64,000 nucleotides of DNA, taken from Druceiella hillmani (taxonomy: Eukaryota > Arthropoda > Insecta > Lepidoptera > Hepialidae). The translations under genes and the position numbers were made by a program. Below the pieces are notes generated by a model. That model was not told where the DNA came from and searched no databases. It worked only from the letters and a program-made list of their open reading frames with translations. Shown in pieces: positions 26,961-40,843 of the stretch (position 1 is its first letter; every line of letters begins with the position of its first letter). The stretch is taken from assembly GCA_039881145.1 (NCBI GenBank), contig JAYKKI010000037.1, positions 21,177,001-21,241,000 on the forward strand. Direction: 5' to 3'.

Positions 26961-29456
26961 AAGCTTATTATTATGGTTATTGTAAAATACGTCATAAGCT
27001 ATGATATAAAACACAAGAAAAAAGAGAAGATTTGAATCCAAATTAAAAATTTTGTGAATATAAGTGAAATATTTGGCATAACAGTAAAATATGTTAACCA
27101 CATCCACATCCACATCAATAAATAAACTAAAATTATTTATGTGAAAATTTGGGAGGAAACAAATAAAGTACCTAGATATATTTTTTTAAATCTTATGTAT
27201 AATTTCATATATATAAATTAAAAGAGCTACTTACAAATATTCCAGAAATGTTTATCATATAATTTTGTCGGAGGCATTTGTAGAGATGTTTCTTTCTACA
27301 ACGTTTTTCCCAGAAACCGTTCCACGTAGAATAATATAAAGCCTAGTGACCTGTATACTCATGTATTGAAAAATAATAGTTTGGAAATTTTAAAGGAAAT
27401 AAATGAAATATTTAAATTATTTGTGTCATGCGGAAGCTATCGTTTAAATTAACGCGTTATGTTAATTCTCAAAATAGGTCCTCCGCGAATATCGAAAAAT
27501 ATTTTGAAATCGAAATTATAAAAAAAATCTTTAAAATCTTTAATGAAATACTTCGACTCGATTTTAGATTACGTGAATTTTTAGATGTTTACGATATTTA
27601 CAAGTTTCCACAAATGTACTAGCCAATATATTCGAAAGGTGAAAAATATCATCAATATATATATAAATAATTTTTAAAAAATACATTATAAACGTAAATA
27701 TTTACATATGCCTTACATGAAATGAGTACGAATTTTAACAAATGCGTCAGTTTAAAATAAAATTATTTCTTCAAACTACAAGTTTGAATTAATTTCGTTG
27801 ATTGCTTCGACGAACAATTGTCGACATTCTCCAATCAGAAATTGCGTAGGGCGTAAGCAAATGGAAACAAAATTACATCTTATTTAAGTACCCATAATTT
27901 ATGTCGCATTTGTCAAAATAACTCAGATGTTTTATTAATGTCCTATTAGTAACGTTACGCTATAATTCCATAATCGTTAAATTTCAGTCGATGACGTGGC
28001 TTAAATTTAATTATATTATTTCAGTATAAGCGAAATTAATTTATATAATAACGAAATAAATTATTAGAAACACAAATTATATTCATAGCTTCAAAATGTA
28101 AACAAATATATTTGATATATGATTTGGTAATCAACTTTAAACTAAATTAAAATTTTCAGTGAACAATTTTGCGACTGAATATTTTATAAAATTTTCTAAA
28201 CTTTTTCAAATTCAAAAAAATAATGGAAAATGGAAAAAATTGCAAAAGAAGTGCTCGGGCTCGTGTTCATTCATGTGTTCCGGTATGGTGTAAAAAAGAG
28301 AAATATTTATTGTTTAAACATGATTCCAAACATTTTCTCAAAATTTCCTACATTGTTAATCAAAGTAAAAAATGCCATAACTATGTATTTTTCGTACAAA
28401 ACTGAAGCAAAATACGTGTGTCGGACAATAAAGGTAATAGGTACTTTAAAGCATATCAACGTACATTCTATATCTCTATATCTGAATAGACTTTTAAGAT
28501 ATGTAATATCATCATTTATTCTTAAACAGGCAAGTTATGTTATTTTTTGGATTATTTACGTGTATTACCTGTTCACTTTTGTCGACTGACGATGAGTAAA
28601 TTCATATCCTTCGAACTAATATTATGGGCGTGGAAGCATTTTTTCGTTTGTTGATTATTTAATAGCTCTATATCGTAAATACATTTTGCCATAGAATATT
28701 AATACTATGAGAATGATGCGGCTAGTTATCTTCAAATAAACTGATTCTTTCATAATACATCATAATTCAAACACGCTTTATTCATTAGGAAGTTACAAAA
28801 ATTTGACTAAAGGATAACGTCGAGAATTAGTAATAAGTAGCTTTTTATACGCTTATAATTTAAGTTTGCGTCACTAAGCGACACCAAGAGTAAACCTTAC
28901 AATAACTAGAAAACACTTACACAGGTACTGACAGGAAATCGTTTGAAAATAAAAACAGTTTATTATAAACCATAATATAGGAATTAACTCAATTTTTTTT
29001 AAGTTGTAATAGAATTTGCCATTTTAAAATATTTACCTACCAAGAATGTTACTCAAAGAGTATTGCATTGGTATTGTATTTCCACGTGAATACCATAAGG
29101 TGAAAAATCTGAGAAATTTAAAGTTAAGACATATTAAATAATACTTCATTGCACTTAAATCGATTGATACTACTTAGAATTTCCGATGCGATAATATTTA
29201 TTTTTTATTTGTTTTAAAGATTCAATTTCAAAATACTTCCTTGTAGTATTTATTTACGCTTTTAAGATATAAGCACTCAACTACTATTAAGAAATATTAT
29301 TGGACATTGTCTTAGGTATAACACATCGATTTTCGTTCGTGCATTTTGATTGCTCAATAAATTAGATTAAAACTATTTATAAGGTAAATATTTACTTAAT
29401 ACAAATTTTTAAAAAATAACAGTCTATAAAAAAATAAATTCCAATGACAGATTAAA
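26961..29456. other. AT-rich non-coding stretch
   Basis: A three-unit CCACAT repeat lies at about 27098-27116. The 119-codon frame starting at 28230 has no motif, signal or splice context, and I treat it as chance. Nothing else is seen. Confidence 0.5.
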
Positions 29457-29793
29457 ACAAATATTTAATTATTTTGGTAAGTTTATTATGAAGCTGCATT
29501 TATTTGATCATTGCGTAATTTAATATTTATATAGGTCATATTTTGGCGTGAAAAAAGACAAACAAAACACACTTTTATATTTATAACATAGGTAGGGGTC
29601 CAAATTAAAGATTTAACTTAATGATTCTATTGCTTCTTTACATTGCGTATGTAAAGATTAAAAGAATACGTCTATCCGTTGTTTCGTTGCGATGCTGCTT
29701 TCTTATTCACTTTGGCACTTTTCAGTTTTAAATAACATTTTCTAGTTACAAAGATTAGCTTATATCAGTTTCGGTCGGAAGTGACTTGAAGTG
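29457..29793 (+). repeat. direct repeat copy 1 (337 bp)
   Basis: This copy matches 31772-32109 almost base for base, with roughly 5% substitutions and essentially no indels, in the same orientation and about 2.3 kb apart. Homology begins at ACAAATATTTAATTATTTTG and stops at TGACTTGAAGTG. It has no coding capacity. It could be a non-autonomous element or a recent segmental duplication. Confidence 0.95.
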
Positions 29794-30510
29794 TGTGTTA
29801 AAAATAGTGAAGGTAAAATATGGTATCAAGTGCAAGTATCTCATAATATTTTCAATAAATGTTACTTCATGATAATAAATAATTCAAAGTGAGTGAAAAA
29901 ACTTAATGGACATTAAAGCGTATAAATTTTTTTAAAATAAATTAAAAATTACCTGACATTTTATGTCTGCGTTCCATAAGCCATACTCGTATATCCAAGT
30001 ATACAATTTCCAGGCTGTATTACAATAAATTTGTATGGCTATTATAATTTTAGCTAATTTTATCTTGTTAACAAATTTAACTTATTTCGAAATATTTATG
30101 TGAGGCAAAGCACGTTCACTCAGATCTATTCGACTTCTGTTTAGATACTATCACCTGGAAAATATCTAAAAAAACATTTCAGTTCTCTGCATGGAAACAT
30201 ATTACCCTTCTTCTTCACATAAATATGATAGATTATTAACTTTGGATATTATATTTTTTCAAAACCAATTTCATAAAAGTAAAACTCTTACTTGAACAAC
30301 TGTAACGACGAACGACTCATAAAGTATTTATGTAAACCAAAAAGCGTGAAAAACCTTTCCATTTCCATTAGAAATATTCCCTAACCGAATGAATCACGTT
30401 TCTAAAAGTCAATAGATAGTATAAAATTTTATTAAACTGAGAGGTTTAGTATTCTTTTACAAAATTAAAAAAAAAAATAAAGTCGTATTTTATTTTTTCT
30501 AAGCTTTACA
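29794..30510. other. non-coding stretch between repeats
   Basis: I see no gene or element here. Confidence 0.55.
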
Positions 30511-30525
30511 AACATACATACACAC

Positions 30526-30585
<60 letters not shown>

Positions 30586-30632
30586 CTGTATATATATATA
30601 TATATATATGTATATATTTACATATATACATC

Positions 30633-30696
<64 letters not shown>

Positions 30697-30697
30697 G
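30511..30697. repeat. compound TA microsatellite, roughly palindromic
   Basis: A TA tract with ACATACATACACACA on the left and TATGTATGTA on the right, and with AACTG and TTTACA interruptions inside. The outer parts are reverse-complement-like, so it could extrude as a long hairpin. Confidence 0.9.
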
Positions 30698-31771
30698 TAT
30701 AATTTTAAGATAGAAATAAGCAATTAAAACAGATATAAAACTTTATAAAAACGTTTAATGATATCTGTAAAACATATTTCGAATTATAAATATCTCTATC
30801 ATATTGGCTAAATTAATTGTTGTCCAAAACACTTTCATCCACTCGCTTCTTTGTATAGTAATTAAATTTTTCTCCCGTCTAGTTTAAATAACACATTCTC
30901 TTTTTCAAATGGCAATTACAAAAAATTGACCTCGTATTTTAATAAATTTATGTATGCTTCGCAAATTTTCTTTAAGCAAAATACGTTTTAGTTTATCACG
31001 TAATTAAAATATTTAGAATTTTTTTCAGTTTGTCGTATTGGTGAAAAAGTATGTTGTCAACACTATCAGTACAAGAGATTGTAAGGTTCGTAACACGGAA
31101 GATAAGTAAATATTTTGCATACGATATAATCCTTCATCCACATGCTTAATATTTCCTTGAAAATAATTTTCCTAGTAGCTAACTAAAACCATCATTATTA
31201 TTTATTATGGGTTCCAAATACTTAAGTATTTTTATTAAGTCTTTTAAAGCTTATCTATACGTGTAATAAAATTGTAGAGTAGAAATGTATGTACCTTGAA
31301 GATATTTATGAAAAAAATATTTAAAAGTATAATTTTCGGCATTTTTGTCTTTTTGTCTGCTGGGGTGTTATTTGAAAGCACGTAAAAGCTATTAACACAA
31401 AAAAAAAGTTTGTACAAAAAAAATAACAGGAGTTAACGTTAAGGAAAATTTAATTTTTATTTCAATGAATTATTTTTTTTTAATTAAATATTTTTAAATA
31501 TTTGTAACGCAAAGAAGTGCCGAGCTAGTCGATGCCTAGTTATTACATAAACAATTTTTATTTAACACCAGGGTATACATTGAAAAAATTAGGGTAGCCA
31601 GGAGTGAAACGTGGAGTGGCGCGGGTATAGTAGGTTCGCAAGCAGACGCATGAGGGCAGATGTCGTTTTTGATAGTCTTTCGCATGTAATTTTTTTGATA
31701 TTATATATATTCATTATAAACTTGCACTGTTTCCTCAATTTTCTTTACATACGAATCTTTTTTTCAATACT
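30698..31771. other. non-coding stretch with one GC-rich pocket
   Basis: A sharp GC-richer pocket (about 31590-31680, CGTGGAGTGGCGCGGGTATA) lies just upstream of repeat copy 2. It has a short frame (31611-31838) whose C-terminal half is AT-rich read-through. It has no family match and could be a remnant of an inserted sequence or a non-coding exon. Confidence 0.4.
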
Positions 31772-32109
31772 ACAAATATTTAATTATTTTGGTAAGTTTA
31801 ATATGAGGCTGCATTTATTTGATCATTGCGTAATTTAATGTCTATATAGGTCACATTTTGGCGTTAAAAAAGACAAACAAAATACACTTTTATATTTATA
31901 ACATAGGTAGGAGTCCAAATTAAAGAATTAACTTAATGATTCTATTGCTTCTTTACATTGCGTATGTAACGATTAAAAGAATACGTCTATCTGTTGTTCC
32001 ATTGCGATGCTGATTTCTTATTCACTTTGGCACTTTTCAGTTTTAAATAACATTTTCTAGTAATAAAGATTAGCTTATATCAGTTTCGGTCGAAAGTGAC
32101 TTGAAAGTG
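31772..32109 (+). repeat. direct repeat copy 2 (338 bp)
   Basis: Second copy of the 29457-29793 repeat in the same orientation. The flanks do not match those of copy 1, so the boundaries are those of the repeat itself. No terminal inverted repeats are obvious. Confidence 0.95.
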
Positions 32110-32500
32110 AAAAGTCGGACTTAGCTATCTTAATGTAAAAAAATTACCTCAAAATCCTGCACTTTTATGACGTAAAAGGAGGAAAGAAAAACAAATGTTA
32201 ACGTTGCATTAAAGAAATTAAGGTAAAAACTATAGAATCAGACTATCTGTAGTTTGAAAATAATCAGAAAAAAAATATTTTGACTAACATAACCTAAATA
32301 ACAGAACATAAAAATATTTTTTCTGAAATGTGTGTAAACCTGTTAATTTCTTCAGGCCCCAAGCAATAATTATTGAAATAATCTGGATGATTTTTTTCTG
32401 GATGAAATCTGGTTAGAACATAAATTGTTAACCGTTTTGTTTTACTTGCAGATCATTACGTTTAAAGATTCGTGACCCTTTCAGTTACACGTAAACAAAA
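32110..32500. other. non-coding stretch
   Basis: I see nothing in it. Confidence 0.55.
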
Positions 32501-32505
32501 ATATG

Positions 32506-32583
<78 letters not shown>

Positions 32584-32600
32584 TGTGTGTGTGTGTGTAT
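32501..32600. repeat. (TA)n/(TG)n compound microsatellite
   Basis: A TA run followed by a clean (TG)n run at 32583-32599. Confidence 0.95.
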
Positions 32601-35600
32601 GAATATTATTGTAGATTTTATTATTTACGGCTAATTACTAATTTAAAATGATAATTTGTAACATTTGATATGTGATGCCTTATTATTTGGAAGGTGGTGG
32701 AGAGGTGGCTTCAAGGTAGTATCGACAAATGGCAGCAACAAATGTCGTAGTTGTCACACACACAATGTCGGTTAATTAAGATACTTTGTCATGAACCATT
32801 AAAAGGACATAGTTGTATTCTAGGACGTGTTAGTTTACAACAGGCTGACCCTTAAATTACTGGACCTTAATTGGCATTTTATCATTGATACTCAATCCAA
32901 TTATTTATATTAAAGAGTAATTTAGTTATTTGTTTCTAGCAAGCGAGCGCGTCAGTAGAAATAGAAAGCATCAAAGAAATCATTTTTACGTATTTCAATT
33001 CTTATTCACTTAAAAATTTAACATTTGGTGGTTGTATTTTTAAACCATGTCTTAATTGACAACAAGAAACCAATAAGACCAACCAAACTGCATGTGAAAA
33101 GGCAAAATATTAATAGACCCTAATTGTAGTCACGAGTTATTGCTACTTGATAAATAGCTGATAAGGACCAGCGTTTCACATTAACTTACATGCATTAAAA
33201 TAATTTTTAAATTTAAAGTTATTTAGTATTTTTATTATACTAATGTTTTACCAGTGTATTTTTGTTATAGTGCATTGTGCATTACTAATGTTTTTTGTGT
33301 CAATATAAATGTATTGTACAGCACATCGTTTAGAGTGGTAAAAATATCGTTATTAAAATATTATGGAACCATGGTTTTAAAAAGGACTGCTTATAAATAA
33401 ATTCTCGTTTCATTCAATTGGAAAGACCGGAAGTAATTCAAAGGTTTAGCACCAAAAAGCTTTTTGCAAAAAAGCGCAAACAATACTTTCATTCTTTTCG
33501 AGTCAAGTTGAATGCAATGTGAAAGGTTGCTTCCCGCCTGAATAAAGAAATCTTGTCGGAAACATTGCAAAATGTCAACGAAATTGCTCGATTTTCTCGA
33601 ACGTAGGATAGAGAGGCTATTGCGTTCCGACGCGCTTTAGTCTGTAAATGAAAAAATTGAAAACTCGGCTTATTTGGATACATCTATATGGTTATAAAGA
33701 ATAAGTATATTGAAATGCCGCAATTTGATACCTTATATGATTAAAATTATGCTGTAAGACATTATTTTGTGAGAGTAAATTGAATATTATCCAAGGAATA
33801 TCGTGTAACTTTCTTGTATGTTCGTGATATACTTACGATAGCATTTTTTTGTTAATTTCTAATTAAGAAGGAAAGTCAAAATCAGTATCCAAAATAATGG
33901 CATATAACATTCGAATTAGCTTAAATTCTTTCGTCGTGTAATTAATCCGGGTTTAGAAACTGTACATAATTTTATGACATTTTTTATTAGACTTTAATTT
34001 AAACGGATTATCAAAAAATAAGTTATTTAACTAAATTATATTCAGTGTAAGCTTTGCTTATACCTATTTATATAGCTATGCTTTGAATTTCATTCCGCTG
34101 AAATAAATCATCACATTGACATGATTTTATTACAGAAGAAAAATTGAAGAAATACGAAAACAGAAACATCGTTGAGTCTGGCTGTACACACAGACAGCAA
34201 TCACGTGACTATAATGAACACCAAATTATTCATTTTCTATTTTTCGTGTAATTATACCAAATGGCCCAAGAATGATAATATATTTTGATTTTAAGATAAA
34301 TAAAAAAAATACCACTCAATCTTTCAATACCTCTATTATCGTCTAAAATAGATTATATTTAAAGATTTCAAATTTTAATTTGGACCAATGTAAAATTTTT
34401 GATTCTTGTTACGAAATATAAGATGAAACAAATTTTTATGAAAACTGTATTAGGTATACATAATGATTAAAATTAAGATAGGGTCTTCTTTTTAGATTAG
34501 AATCCGATGTTTCTCACTTAAAAAAAATATTTAGTTTGATAACATGTCAATATGTAAATTAAATTCGTTGGTTGCGTGACTTGAGAAAAAACCAACTCCG
34601 AAAAACATTTTATTACCAACGTCCAATAAATATAGTCTTCCGTATTTTTGAAATTTTTCTAACTTTTCCCAGTGACAAACGCTTATGATGCAGAATTTCT
34701 TCTTTATTAAAAAAAGTTTTGAAAGAATCTGCCTTCGAAAAATTTACTGAATAAAACCAATCTTTTATTTTACCACCGTTCGATCTTATTAGACTATACT
34801 TTTTTTATTATATGTTATGCAAATGACTAAGGACCGAGATAAAATTTAAGCAACATGGAAATTACACTGTCACCAATATTAATATTGGGAGTATTATTTT
34901 TACAGCTAGAGCTTTTACTTTACTTTGTAAATCAGATCCTTTTTTCTGTAAAATTTATTTCTAGCTCTTAAAAAGTAAGACTAAAAACTATTAATGGAGT
35001 ATTTTTTAGGTAACGCACAGGCAATATTAAAATTTCGTTTACACTTTCCCTAATGGTATACATTAATTTTCATGTTGAGAAAATCTATTCACTATATAAG
35101 ATTTTGTAACAGGAACTGTACCTACTTCTTTCCCAATAAAGTCAGTGATCGTAATTATGTTAAACTTGTTTTTTTTTGTCACCATAACGTTTGATTATTA
35201 GATTTTTCTTTATTTTAGGAAGTTTCAGAATGTTTTATTGTTTTTTTAATCATTCAATATTTATTTGACCACATCCTCATATTCACTATTCTTAAACATC
35301 ATCAATTGCTTATTTATTCTAATGCTATCTTTGTTGACACCGGAAATACTTAAGTTAGTTATATTATTTTATTATTTCTTTTATATTTTAGAGGTTTTCT
35401 GTTATTATGTGAGTTGCTAGTAGTAATGGAGTGCTAGCTGAAGTCACATCAACTTTTAGTAATAACCAAATTATACTTTGCATGACCAACGACTAAACGT
35501 TCTATGAAATATTTGACATCATACAACACAATTTCCAAGCTTTCACCATATTTTTATATATTGATTCGAACATTAAATATTTATTGACTTTGAGAATGTT

Positions 35601-36636
35601 TTTTACATAAAATTATAAACTTGGATTATGGCTACTTATCAAACTAACCTTTAATTACTCTATTGATAAAATTCGGACCAATATGGCTTTGCTTTTTGGA
35701 GCACCAAAAAACAGGAAGAAATGTTAGTAGCTCTGTAGCTATTTCTCGTGTACCATCCCTATGAGTTTGTTCATCGATTTTTGATAATATCGGAGTTATA
35801 TATTTTTTGTTTGTCTTTAGCCAAACTCATAGACAGTAAACAAAAATTTTTTTTGTAAAGTGAATAATTCCGATAGGAACTTGACTTTTTTTACTAATTG
35901 ACTAACTGACCTATTTGATATAAAAACTTATGCTTACTTGCGTCTTAACATAGCGTCAAAAATTTACAGAAACACAAAATATTCTAAATACAAATTTTTA
36001 AATACAATTATTGAGATCATTTAAAAAAAAATCATTTTCCCGAACATACTTAAAAAAATTTCTTATTTATTCAGTTTTTGACTGAGATATTTAACATTGT
36101 TACATCTAAGTTAAAAATAAATCCAAATTTTATTAATTGAAAAAAATTTCATTTTTGTTTATAATTCAGATAACGACAAAACGAAATAAAAATTACCATA
36201 AGTGTATTACTTTTAAAAATTATATAAATTGTCCAAAATTGTTATTCCTTTGTTCAAACATGTAATTAATGCTCTATATTTGGTATTAACTAAAAATGTA
36301 GCATTTTCTTTGAATAAATTGGAAGAAGAAAGTAAAAGTAATATTTGTTCGTACTGCATAAGATACTATACTCGTAGCAAGTTTGCATAAAATTACATGT
36401 ATTAATTATAATCTTTATTGAAGAAAAAAATCATATGTAGAGAAATACCGGTTTAAAATATTCAAAAATTAACAGAGTATTTAAAATTCTTTCACACATA
36501 CGTGGATTATAAATTTTCAGAATGAATAGTCCGTGTATTTTCGCACACTTTGTCATAAGATGAAGCATAAACACGTTTTAATTTAAAAACCACATTACTT
36601 AGTAGATGCTGTCTTCATCTGACCTGTCTTTAACAG
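32601..36636. other. AT-rich non-coding stretch
   Basis: No gene can be supported. The minus-strand frame at 33489-33683 lies in a slightly GC-richer patch but matches nothing. An 11-bp inverted pair (about 35760 and 35822) is minor. Confidence 0.5.
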
Positions 36637-36711
36637 AGAGATAAAAAGTACTAGGTTAGTAAGTCGCGCAGTCCGCAAACTTCAAAAGCCTTCTTTACCT
36701 TCAAAGAAAGT
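36637..36711 (+). CDS. possible internal exon, unknown gene
   Basis: This is a 75-base segment after an acceptor-like CCTGTCTTTAACAG and before a donor-like GTGAGTGA. One frame is open and gives EIKSTRLVSRAVRKLQKPSL and then PSKKV, a basic, coding-like peptide; the other two frames stop. An alternative later donor (GTAAGAAT at about 36781) would give a non-coding exon. The entry phase requires two bases from an upstream exon, which the 21714-21820 candidate does not supply, so the two are not directly joined. No family is recognised. Confidence 0.22.
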
Positions 36712-37689
36712 GTGAGTGAAAATGTAGAATAGGCGTCAGGCCGTAGTAAATGTCGGCACGCGTTTCGTAGGAAATCTGTGGTAAGAATTTTCTTCAGTTG
36801 TACATTCTTTTCCTATACGTGAAATGTTCATTTATTAAATTTCTAATCCGACATTAATTCAGAAAACGTGTGTTGCAATTAAAATACGATGTATTTTTAT
36901 ATTATTTCTGGACTTGCCCTTAAATTTTGAGGTGTGGTTAATATTCTCTCAATACGTAATTTTACTGTGGTTTTTGATTTAATTTATTACTAATACATTG
37001 TAGGCTCACGCATGTCGGCATGTACGGACTTGATTGATTGAATAATTACGAATTAGCTGGTGTATCGAAGGTCTAATTCTCTTGCTTAATATGAGTTGTT
37101 TCTTACAGATAGGTTAAAAGATAACATTTGTCTATAGGGAATATAAGTTTTCAGATTATAATAAAAAAAACAGAACTTCATTGCCGTAATTACCAAAGCA
37201 TTAATTAAATTATTATAACATTAGACTGCAGCGTTTTCAAAATATATCGTATGAACAGAAAATTATCTCCTTAGGGAAGTCATCGTCCTAGTAATTTTTT
37301 ATTATATAGTTACTTACATGTAGCTATTCAGGTATTTTTAACAGAAAAATATTTTAATATTTACAATAAAACATGTAATATTATAGAAAGGAATAGAGAG
37401 CAGAAAATGTAACAATTCAAAAGAAGGTTGAAATTGGCCTTTTTGTACGTAAATAACATTGAACCATCCAATTGTTATCACTAACTTTTATCTATACATT
37501 TAATTATATTGTAGTTTTGAAAATTATATTACCTTTCCTAATGTTTTTTCTCATTGGAACTTTAAATGTCACGGATTCGAAAAGTTTCGTGAAGCAAAAT
37601 GTTTCTGTTTTTATAATAATTATATCTGGCCAAAAAGCTGAAAAAACAAATGTGTGTAATTTTGTACTCTTGATATATACACCTTGATG
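36712..37689. other. non-coding stretch
   Basis: A moderately GC-richer portion (36715-36790) is followed by ordinary AT-rich sequence. The frame at 37472-37687 is hydrophobic by composition and unsupported. Confidence 0.5.
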
Positions 37690-38470
37690 ATGATGACCTG
37701 TATAATTATAAATATGAAAGTGTGTTTATTTGTCTTTTTCCATATCACAGCTGAACAATAAATCGACTTGCTTTCTTACCTGGATATGACTGGACTACCG
37801 AGAGATAATACAGGCTATTTCCCATGCCCGGAAATCTTATTCTAACTAATTCCAAAATCCCAATTAATATTTTAAATTCAAAAATGTGTTTGTTTACTTT
37901 TCTTTTGAATAATAATGAAGCAACGAATCAACGGAATTTTTGCTCAGAGGTAGTAGGTCGGCCGGGGAATAATATACGCTATATTTTGTTTCGATAAATA
38001 TCATTTACGTGAGAAAATTCTTATTTGAAACAAAAAAGTATACAACTGAAATAAAGAAGCAACGTTGCGACGGAGTCACGGATATACGTTATAATTTGAA
38101 ACGCTACATACGCAATATAAGATAGCCGCATAAACATTCCCTTTAACCCCTAATTTAGAGAGAAATATCTTTGTTTTCATTGTCATTATTACTATGAAGT
38201 CACAAAAATAAAGGTCGAGCATTAAATTTTTTTAATAATTCTAGGTGGCATTGCGTGTTTTAATTTCTCTCGTCTTTCTGGAGTGTTATCTTTTTGACGT
38301 TTCATTCGTTTGCTTATATTCAAAATTGGCAAATGAACAAAAGAAATTATTCAAATATATCTTAAGAATTTACTTTCTAAAATAATTTACTAGAAATAAT
38401 AACTGAAATATATTAAATAGTCTAATAAATGGAATGGAATCGAAACTTATAATAATAAGACTGAGATATG
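37690..38470 (+). mobile_element. retroposon-like repeat, copy 1
   Basis: This copy is homologous in the same orientation to about 50180-51135. Shared blocks include the CAACGAATCAACGG/CGACGGA-type segment, a GAAACGCTACATACGCAATA block (38098-38117 against 50630-50645), CCCTAATTTAGA, and an AATAGTC..AATAAATGGAATGGAATCGAA-like stretch at the end (38415-38450). Motifs such as CCGGGGAATAATATACGCTA resemble the 3' parts of RTE-type non-LTR retroposons and their SINE derivatives in insects. No reverse transcriptase remains. Divergence from copy 2 is substantial, so the copies are old. Confidence 0.6.
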
Positions 38471-39592
38471 ATCAATTTCATTATTAATAAAATGTTAGAT
38501 TGACAATGAGAGAGAAACTCTAAAATTATAACATTTATACGCATTTAGATAAAATTCATAAAGAATATGTGACGTAAAGGATATGCAAATTATAATCTTG
38601 CCAATTCAATTTTTTTGGAATATCCAATTTAACGGGATACCCAAAATGAATAGGAATAATTAGTTTAAAATGAATTCCACTAATATAATTATATAATAGT
38701 ATATATGTGTGTATATTTGTAAATATATACACTTTGCCATTTTTATTATTTTGCCTCTATTTTTTGCGTTTCAAATTAAGGTATAACTATTTCAAATGAA
38801 TTTTTGAAACCTGCCCCTCTTTAGCAATTTTGACGAGGAATGAGTGGCAAAAGCCGATTTTCATACAAAAAAAAGGGTTTCATTGCAGTGGAATAATACT
38901 TTATTTCCAATTATGCCATTAATTTAAAAAAAAAGTTAAATTTATAAATAATGAAATGCTTCTACATGTTAATTATGTATACTATGTATTCGTACTTCTA
39001 ATATTATCAAATATAAATGTCTATATTATTTTAATATGATTTCTAACTATGAATTCATTGAAATTTGCTTTCGTTTATTTGGCGGGAGACACTACAGTTA
39101 GCTCGCTTTCTGCGATTTTTCGTCGTTAAAAAGGTGACAGGTGAACCTAATTAGTTTGCAAGACTGCTAACTCTCGTCTGGTTTCGTCACAACAGATATT
39201 GCAAAGAGACGAGGCAAGTTGTCTCATTTTATTTATTTCGTACCAAGTTAATTTTGCCCATTTGAAAAAGAAGTCAAAATAAAGATTTATCTTATATGCC
39301 AATTGATTAATATCACTTGTATCACGTGCAGGTGTTAAATTCTAACCGATAGAGCGTTTAGAAAGCTTAACTTTGTCCCATATTATTGCATAGCGTTACT
39401 ATATTTAGATTCATAAGTAAAGTACTTAGATTTTCGCACATTTATACTACAAAATACAATGTAACAAATACTATTTCTTCTCTTTTTATTTAATAAATGT
39501 TGAGAGACTTTCCAGTTTTTTTACTTTGAAAAAAATTAAAAGAAGTTTTAAATGCCAATAGGAATGATCAGTAACAGATATGCAACAATTGT
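38471..39592. other. non-coding stretch
   Basis: A GC-richer patch at 39075-39215 contains GGTGACAGGTGAACCTAATT and could be a conserved regulatory element. That cannot be judged from one sequence. Confidence 0.4.
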
Positions 39593-39635
39593 TATAGAAA
39601 AGTGATCAATTGGTTTTATTGACCACTTTTCTATA
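39593..39635. repeat. hairpin, 17-bp arms, 9-nt loop
   Basis: TATAGAAAAGTGATCAA (39593-39609) pairs with 39619-39635 with a single mismatch. Confidence 0.85.
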
Positions 39636-40843
39636 ATATCGACCGAAATTTTAAGACCGTGTGTCCTTTAGTTCCTACATTTAAAAATTACCCGCACTCT
39701 TTCATTTTTTATTTCATCGACATGATATCCATCTTTAATATTTTCATTAAATTAATACTCTCAAAAGTATAAATCGTACATAATTGAATGCGCCACTATG
39801 AATATACGTATAACAAAGTTTGTTATAGGATTAAGGACATAGAGTATATAGGATTAAGCACCACAAATATCGAAAGAATCAATATCATGTTATATATATT
39901 CCATTGGCTTGTAAACTAACCTTGTACAAAGACGTCTTTGTTGCCTACATTTATCAGCAAGATCCATTATTCGATCTGAAGTTTTGTATTTCAGATCAAA
40001 GACTTCGATTATCCCAAGCTAAAAGAAAAGACGCCTTGCAATACTGATGAATTGGCAAACATGGAGAGGATACGCGCTTAGTCGCCAACAAACACAGAAT
40101 TAAGAAGAGGCACCTCAATTTTGCTGCTCTGTTAATATGAATTCTATAAAAGCTTTTTAATAAAGTATTTATACTTGAAAAAGTTGTTCTAAATATTAGT
40201 TCGGAAAAAATATTCTTGCCTTTAATATAAGAATAAAAAAAGTAAAAATCAATTAATAATTTAAAAAACTTTTTTACAGTAAAATTATTATAAACATTGT
40301 ATATTGTTGGAGTATGTAATCACAACATTTAATACATAAAAACAATTTTCCACAATATTTTGAGGCAGAAGTGATGGTGTTCATTACGTTAGTTTTTCCA
40401 TAATAAAATGAACAGCAGAACTCCATGATTTTTAAAATTATTTACATATTTTTTTCTCGTTTATTTCACTTTTTTATTTTTATCTACGTAAAACCAAACT
40501 TCCAATAAATTCGTAAAGGTAACGAGGATAAAATTGTTTAGTAATAATTGTGACTCAAGCATAATCGACTCACATTTTAAATTAAACATGAAAAATTTTA
40601 TTTTCTTACGGTCCCTTCTACTTTAGATAAAAACCAAAATTTGAAACAAAAGACAAATTTTATACATTTCTTAAACGACTTGAAATTATAGTTTGTTTAA
40701 TAGGAAATTTAATCCGTTAAACAAAAAATATAATGATCTATTATTAGGAGTTTCTTAATAACCATACATATCTATAATTAAACCTATTGAAAAGTAATTC
40801 ATATCTCCAGATTAAATTATTGATTATTTCCCTGATATAAAAA
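39636..40843. other. non-coding stretch
   Basis: No gene is seen. A small hairpin (arms GATCTGAA and TTCAGATC) lies near 39975-40000. Confidence 0.5.

Noticed and set aside
28230..28589. 119-codon open frame
   Set aside because: Residue use is AT-driven, with no motif, no Kozak or splice context and no support for expression.
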